This document shows positions 60,226-64,000 of a stretch of DNA of 64,000 bases, piece by piece. The stretch spans positions 237,997,922 to 238,061,921 of the forward strand of contig NC_081406.1 in assembly GCF_030272615.1 (NCBI RefSeq), given 5' to 3'. Origin of the DNA: Cryptomeria japonica. Its lineage: Eukaryota; Streptophyta; Pinopsida; Cupressales; Cupressaceae. A program made the position numbers and the translations under genes. The notes below the pieces were generated by a model. It was not told the DNA's origin. It saw only the letters and a program-made list of their open reading frames with translations, and ran no database searches. Position 1 is the first letter of the stretch. Each line of letters opens with the position of its first letter.

Positions 60226-61450
60226 AGTATTAACCATAAGAATGACTAAGTGATTTGTTTCTTTTTATAAAATGTGAATTTTCAATAATAATATGTAACT
60301 TTATTGTTTTTGTTCCTTTGGTTGTTCCATTATTTTTAGAAGTTACAATTATAATGGTGAAAATATTAGGGCTCCAACCATATGAAGGATGAAAACTGCT
60401 AATTTTTACTTAGGGGCCATTACATTAGGAAAATATAGGAATTTGATATTGGTATAAACCTAAAAGGTCTAAATATTGATCAAATCCAGGGATCTTAGAT
60501 GAGCCTCTTCTTTTCCTTGAGTTGAATTGGGGTAAAAGTGCAAACCCATGTCACACTTCTATAAAGGAAGTGACTAACACAACTAAATCTATTTGACTTC
60601 AACCACATAAAAATGGCATTTCTAAATTGAATTTCAAAATGATGTAACTAATGAAATGTAGAAATATTAATGAAATTTATGTTTGTTATTTTTTAATCAA
60701 TTTTCTTTATATATTCAAATAGATTTTTTATTGCTGAAAAATGCTAAAAATCAGGGGTTCTAGTCGATGTCACAAAAAAAAATGCAAACAAACTTATTTT
60801 TTCTTGATTTTAATTTTCCAAATAGATGACATATATATGCACTCCTAAAAAAAGAAAAATTAAATTTTGATGTATATTTTTCTTGTAATAACATTTTAAA
60901 TTCTAGCATAGTTAAATTTGGTAGTTTTCATTTTGCGTCATCTTTTGTATTTTAAATTTATTATTATCAAAAAACAAATTATACCCTTTTGGAGAAGATT
61001 TTATCATCTAGTGAAAAATGCATTTTGTAATTTTTTTAATCTCATTTAATATATTTTTTAATTTCAATCAACCTCTTCTCAAACTTAAAAGACCTACTTA
61101 CAATGTTTAAAAAATAAAACATATTTAAATTAATAAAAACATTTAAAAATTGTATGTTCAAATTGCAGACTTCGAGCTCTAAAAAAGGGTATTTTTCAAT
61201 TTTTGTAAAAAAATATATTACCTGAAGAAAAATATAGTAGAAGTGGAAAGTTTTAGAAATGCAGAGAAAATGATGATTTGGTTGCTACATCACATGACAC
61301 ATAGACATGTTCGGCCAAACTTATTGTGCAGAAAATAGGTTCAGCTGAAATAATTTTGGTTGAACTTATTATGCCATTTAGGCACCATGCGACCACCACA
61401 TAGGTTCAATCGAACCTATTTTGGTCGAACTTATTCAGCTGGCCTCAAGT
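60226..61450. other. AT-rich sequence without recognisable genes
   Basis: Long A/T runs and no coding frame of note. A repeated phrase tggtcgaacttatt / ggttcaatcgaacctattttgg at 61310-61435 gives a short local repeat. Confidence 0.5.
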
Positions 61451-61959
61451 GTGACACAACAATGTGTGTTAGCCCATATACATGAATACAATTGATCAAC
61501 ACCATATCTGATAAACAGAATTGTCTAGATCACCATCAACTCAACTAATCCATACCAAAACACATCTTTTAAAGCACCAAAGGTTTTGGTGACACATCTT
61601 TCGGATCACCAACACCAAGTCTAAATGTTGACATCAATGACAACCAAGCATACCCATCAACAACACATTTGCAACAAGATCCCCCTTTGTCATTGATACA
61701 ACATCCATCAACAACAAACACATAACTCTTTGCACAACTCTGCATCTCTCTATCTTCTCTACATCATCAGATCAACAACTCTACATCTCTCCCTTTGAAA
61801 AAAATGACAAAGGTAGGCAAATTTCCCCCTATGAAACTCACTCTTTCTCCCCCTAAGAGGAAGCACCCAAGCATTAGTCAAAGTAGCAACATGCAAGTTG
61901 TTCATGGGATCAAAGCACATTTGAATGCAAATTAGTTCAAACTAGGAAGGGTTAATACC

Positions 61960-62755
61960 CCTAACTTCTGCCAAAGACACTCAAAAGTATCTCTACACAA
62001 TGCCTTCATGAAGATATCTACAATCTGCTCTTTTGTAGGTACATACTCAAACTTTACTTCATTATCCAATATCTTTCCCTAAAAAAGTGATACCGAATAG
62101 ATATATGCTTTGTTCTAGAATGTTGTACCAGATTATTAGAAATGTTTATTGCACTACTGTTATCACACGTGACAGAAATGGGTTTATTGAATGTTATACT
62201 AATATTTTTCAATGTTTGCTTCATCCATAGAATCTGTGTGGAACATGAAGATGTTTCAATATATTTGTTTCAACTATAGATAGATAGACAAAATCCTACT
62301 TCTTACTTGAACAAGCAACTAACTAGGAGCCAATAAAGAATGATCCACCACTTGTAATTTTCCTATCAACAACACTTCCGACCCAATCTACATCAGTATA
62401 AGTTGTGAGAGTAAAATCTGATTTCTAGGATACCACAAACCAAACTCTTATGTTCCTTTCAAATATCTGAAAATTATTTTTACTACTAGAACATGTGATT
62501 CTTTTGGTTCTTGCTAAAATCTAGCTACCAAACAGACTCCATACATGATATCTGGTCTAGTAGTAGTCAAATACAACACTCCTCCAATCATTGATCTGTA
62601 CTGACTTGCATATTCTTTAAGGGACTTATAATATTTTATCAACTTGCATCCGGTGGTCATAGGTGTACACACCAATTTGGAATTCTCCAACCCAAACTTC
62701 TTCAGCAATTCCTTAATGTATTTAGATTCAGAGATGAAAAATTCCTTTGTCATTC
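61960..62755 (-). pseudogene. Copia F RNase H and end of reverse transcriptase
   Basis: The minus frame 62514-62753 reads SKYIKELLKKFGLENSKLVC, SQYRSMIGGVLYLTTTRPDIMYGVCLVARF. It is followed by stops and a broken KIIFRYLKGTxEFGLWYPRN RNase H start. The rest towards 61960 is heavily mutated. Confidence 0.83.
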
Positions 62756-63330
62756 TGATTTACTTGTAAACCAAGAAAGAAATTTAACTCACCAGTCATG
62801 GACATCTCAAATTCCTTTTGTATTTCATTAGCAAATTTTCTGAACATGCATTCATTTCCTCCAAATATTATGTCAACAACATAAACTATAACAATTGAAA
62901 TTTTACCTGAATCAATTTTGGAATATAAATTCCCATATGTTGATCCTTTCAGAAAACCTTGATCAATCAAATACTTATCTAGCCTTCCATACCAAGTTTT
63001 AGGAGCTTGTTTCAATCCATACAAGGCCTTTTTCAATCTGCAAACAATGTTCAGATCATCTTTCAACTTAAATCCTTTCATTTGTTCAATGCAAACTTCT
63101 TCTTTTAGCTCTCCATTCAAAAATATTGATTTCACATCCATCTAATAAACCTTGAAGTCCTTAAAGGTTGCAAAAGCAAGAAACATCTTGATTGCCTCCA
63201 TCAACTAAGCAACCAAGGTATATGTCTCCTCAAAGTCAATACTTTCAACCTGTGTGTAAACTTTACAAACCCATCTCGCTTTATTTCTCACAACTTCTCT
63301 ATCTTCATCTAACTTGTTCTGGGATACCAA
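62728..63330 (-). pseudogene. Copia F reverse transcriptase with altered active site
   Basis: Minus strand: NKLDEDREVVRNKARWVCK (about 63290), MDVKSIFLNGELKEEVCIEQ, LKKALYGLKQAPKTWYGRLDKYL, then YVVDIIFGG (about 62860-62885) where the family has YVDDIIFGG, so the first of the two catalytic Asp residues is Val. FFLGLQVNQNDKG follows, then a shift. Confidence 0.9.
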
Positions 63331-64000
63331 TTTTGTTCTAATCACATTCTTATATGTCGGTTTGTGAACTAATTCCCATGTTTGATTCTTCTCAATCTAA
63401 TTGAGATCTTCTCTCATTGATTTTATCCAATTCTAATCATTACATGCTTCTTCTACTATCTTTGGTTCAATCTCTGATAGTAGACACAACCAAACTTGTT
63501 CTTGAGTTGCTTTGCTTCTTTTGATGATTTCTTTGTTCTTATCTCCAATAATCTAGTCCATTGAATGATTCTTCTGAACATATCTTGAGGTCTTAGATGT
63601 AGATGTCGAAGCTTCTTGATCTTCCTTTTCTCCTTCTTCTTATCTGATTTTATCTTCCCTTTTTTTGTCATCTGATTCATCAGATTCACATCCAACCAGT
63701 TTGTCAAGCTCTTTAGAAGCATCTTCATCAACCTTCACATTTGCACTTTCAACAATCTTGTTCAGCCTTTTATTGAAACACTAGTATGCCTTGCTCCTTG
63801 TAGAATATCCCAGCAATATGCCTTCATCTGCCATGCTATCAATTTTTCCAAGATTATCTTCATCTCTTCGGATATAGCACTTTCTTCCAAATACCTTGAA
63901 ATATCTCATTGTCGGAGTTCTACCATGCCATAACTCATATGATGTCTTTCCATGTCCTTTTCGGTATATAATTATGTTAAGAGTGTAGACTACAGTATGA
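63331..64000 (-). pseudogene. Copia F integrase, C-terminal part
   Basis: Minus strand: VVYTLNIIIYRKGHGKTSYELWHGRTPTMRYFKVFG, CYIRRDEDNLGKI, DEGILLGYSTRSKAY, a stop, NKRLNKIVESANVKVDED, then a Lys/Glu-rich linker. The catalytic core lies beyond the right edge. Confidence 0.87.

Larger units (their letters stand above)
61451..64000 (-). mobile_element. Copia element F, decayed, continues past the window
   Basis: The order on the minus strand is integrase (to 64000), reverse transcriptase, RNase H, then a polypurine tract at about 61679-61690 (aaagggggatct on the minus strand) and part of a 3' LTR to its left (about 61451-61675; left end not found). It is a different Copia lineage from A and C, with more stops and shifts. 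Confidence 0.88.

Overview
This looks like nuclear DNA of a seed plant with a repeat-rich genome. One intact, intron-rich host gene sits in nested and decayed retrotransposons. A conifer or other gymnosperm is plausible from the long, old, nested LTR elements, but that is inference. No bacterial, organellar or CRISPR-like features were seen.

Layout. (1) 1-15235 is an old minus-strand Ty1/Copia element (A). It is split by a 7.5 kb insertion (1674-9200, flanked by tatct) that carries three tandem 1.7 kb units, and by a 1.2 kb solo LTR (11947-13152, flanked by cttac). (2) A second solo LTR of the same family lies at 15432-16669 (flanked by cttgg). It is followed by a 0.32 kb tandem duplication and a hairpin-rich tract up to about 18.5 kb. 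(3) 19.2-22.3 kb is a dead L1-type LINE. (4) 22486-26254 is a Ty3/Gypsy-type element with two LTRs, gag and protease but no reverse transcriptase or integrase. (5) 29748-36616 (minus) is an 18-exon gene. Its conceptual splicing gives a 721-residue peroxisomal multifunctional fatty-acid beta-oxidation protein (MFP2 type) ending in the peroxisomal signal SRL. (6) 36.6-41.1 kb holds a TA-rich palindromic microsatellite, a local duplication, a tRNA-like SINE candidate and a third, inverted, solo LTR (flanked by attat). (7) 41.2-52.4 kb looks like a plus-strand LTR element (B) with no recognisable polymerase. It has an LTR interrupted by another LTR, a primer-binding site, a coiled-coil plus five-zinc-knuckle reading frame, and a second long decayed reading frame. 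Between these two frames lie four 35 bp palindromes, a PPR pseudogene and an LTR-like segment. (8) 52404-57805 is minus-strand Copia element C, abutting plus-strand Copia LTR and gag of element D (57806-60066). (9) 61.5-64 kb is another decayed minus-strand Copia element (F) running off the window.

The only gene likely to serve the plant is the multifunctional protein. It would carry out the hydratase and dehydrogenase steps of peroxisomal beta-oxidation. Everything else is transposable-element sequence, a pseudogene or unassigned DNA. The least explained parts are element B and the palindrome array inside it, and the triplicated insertion in element A.
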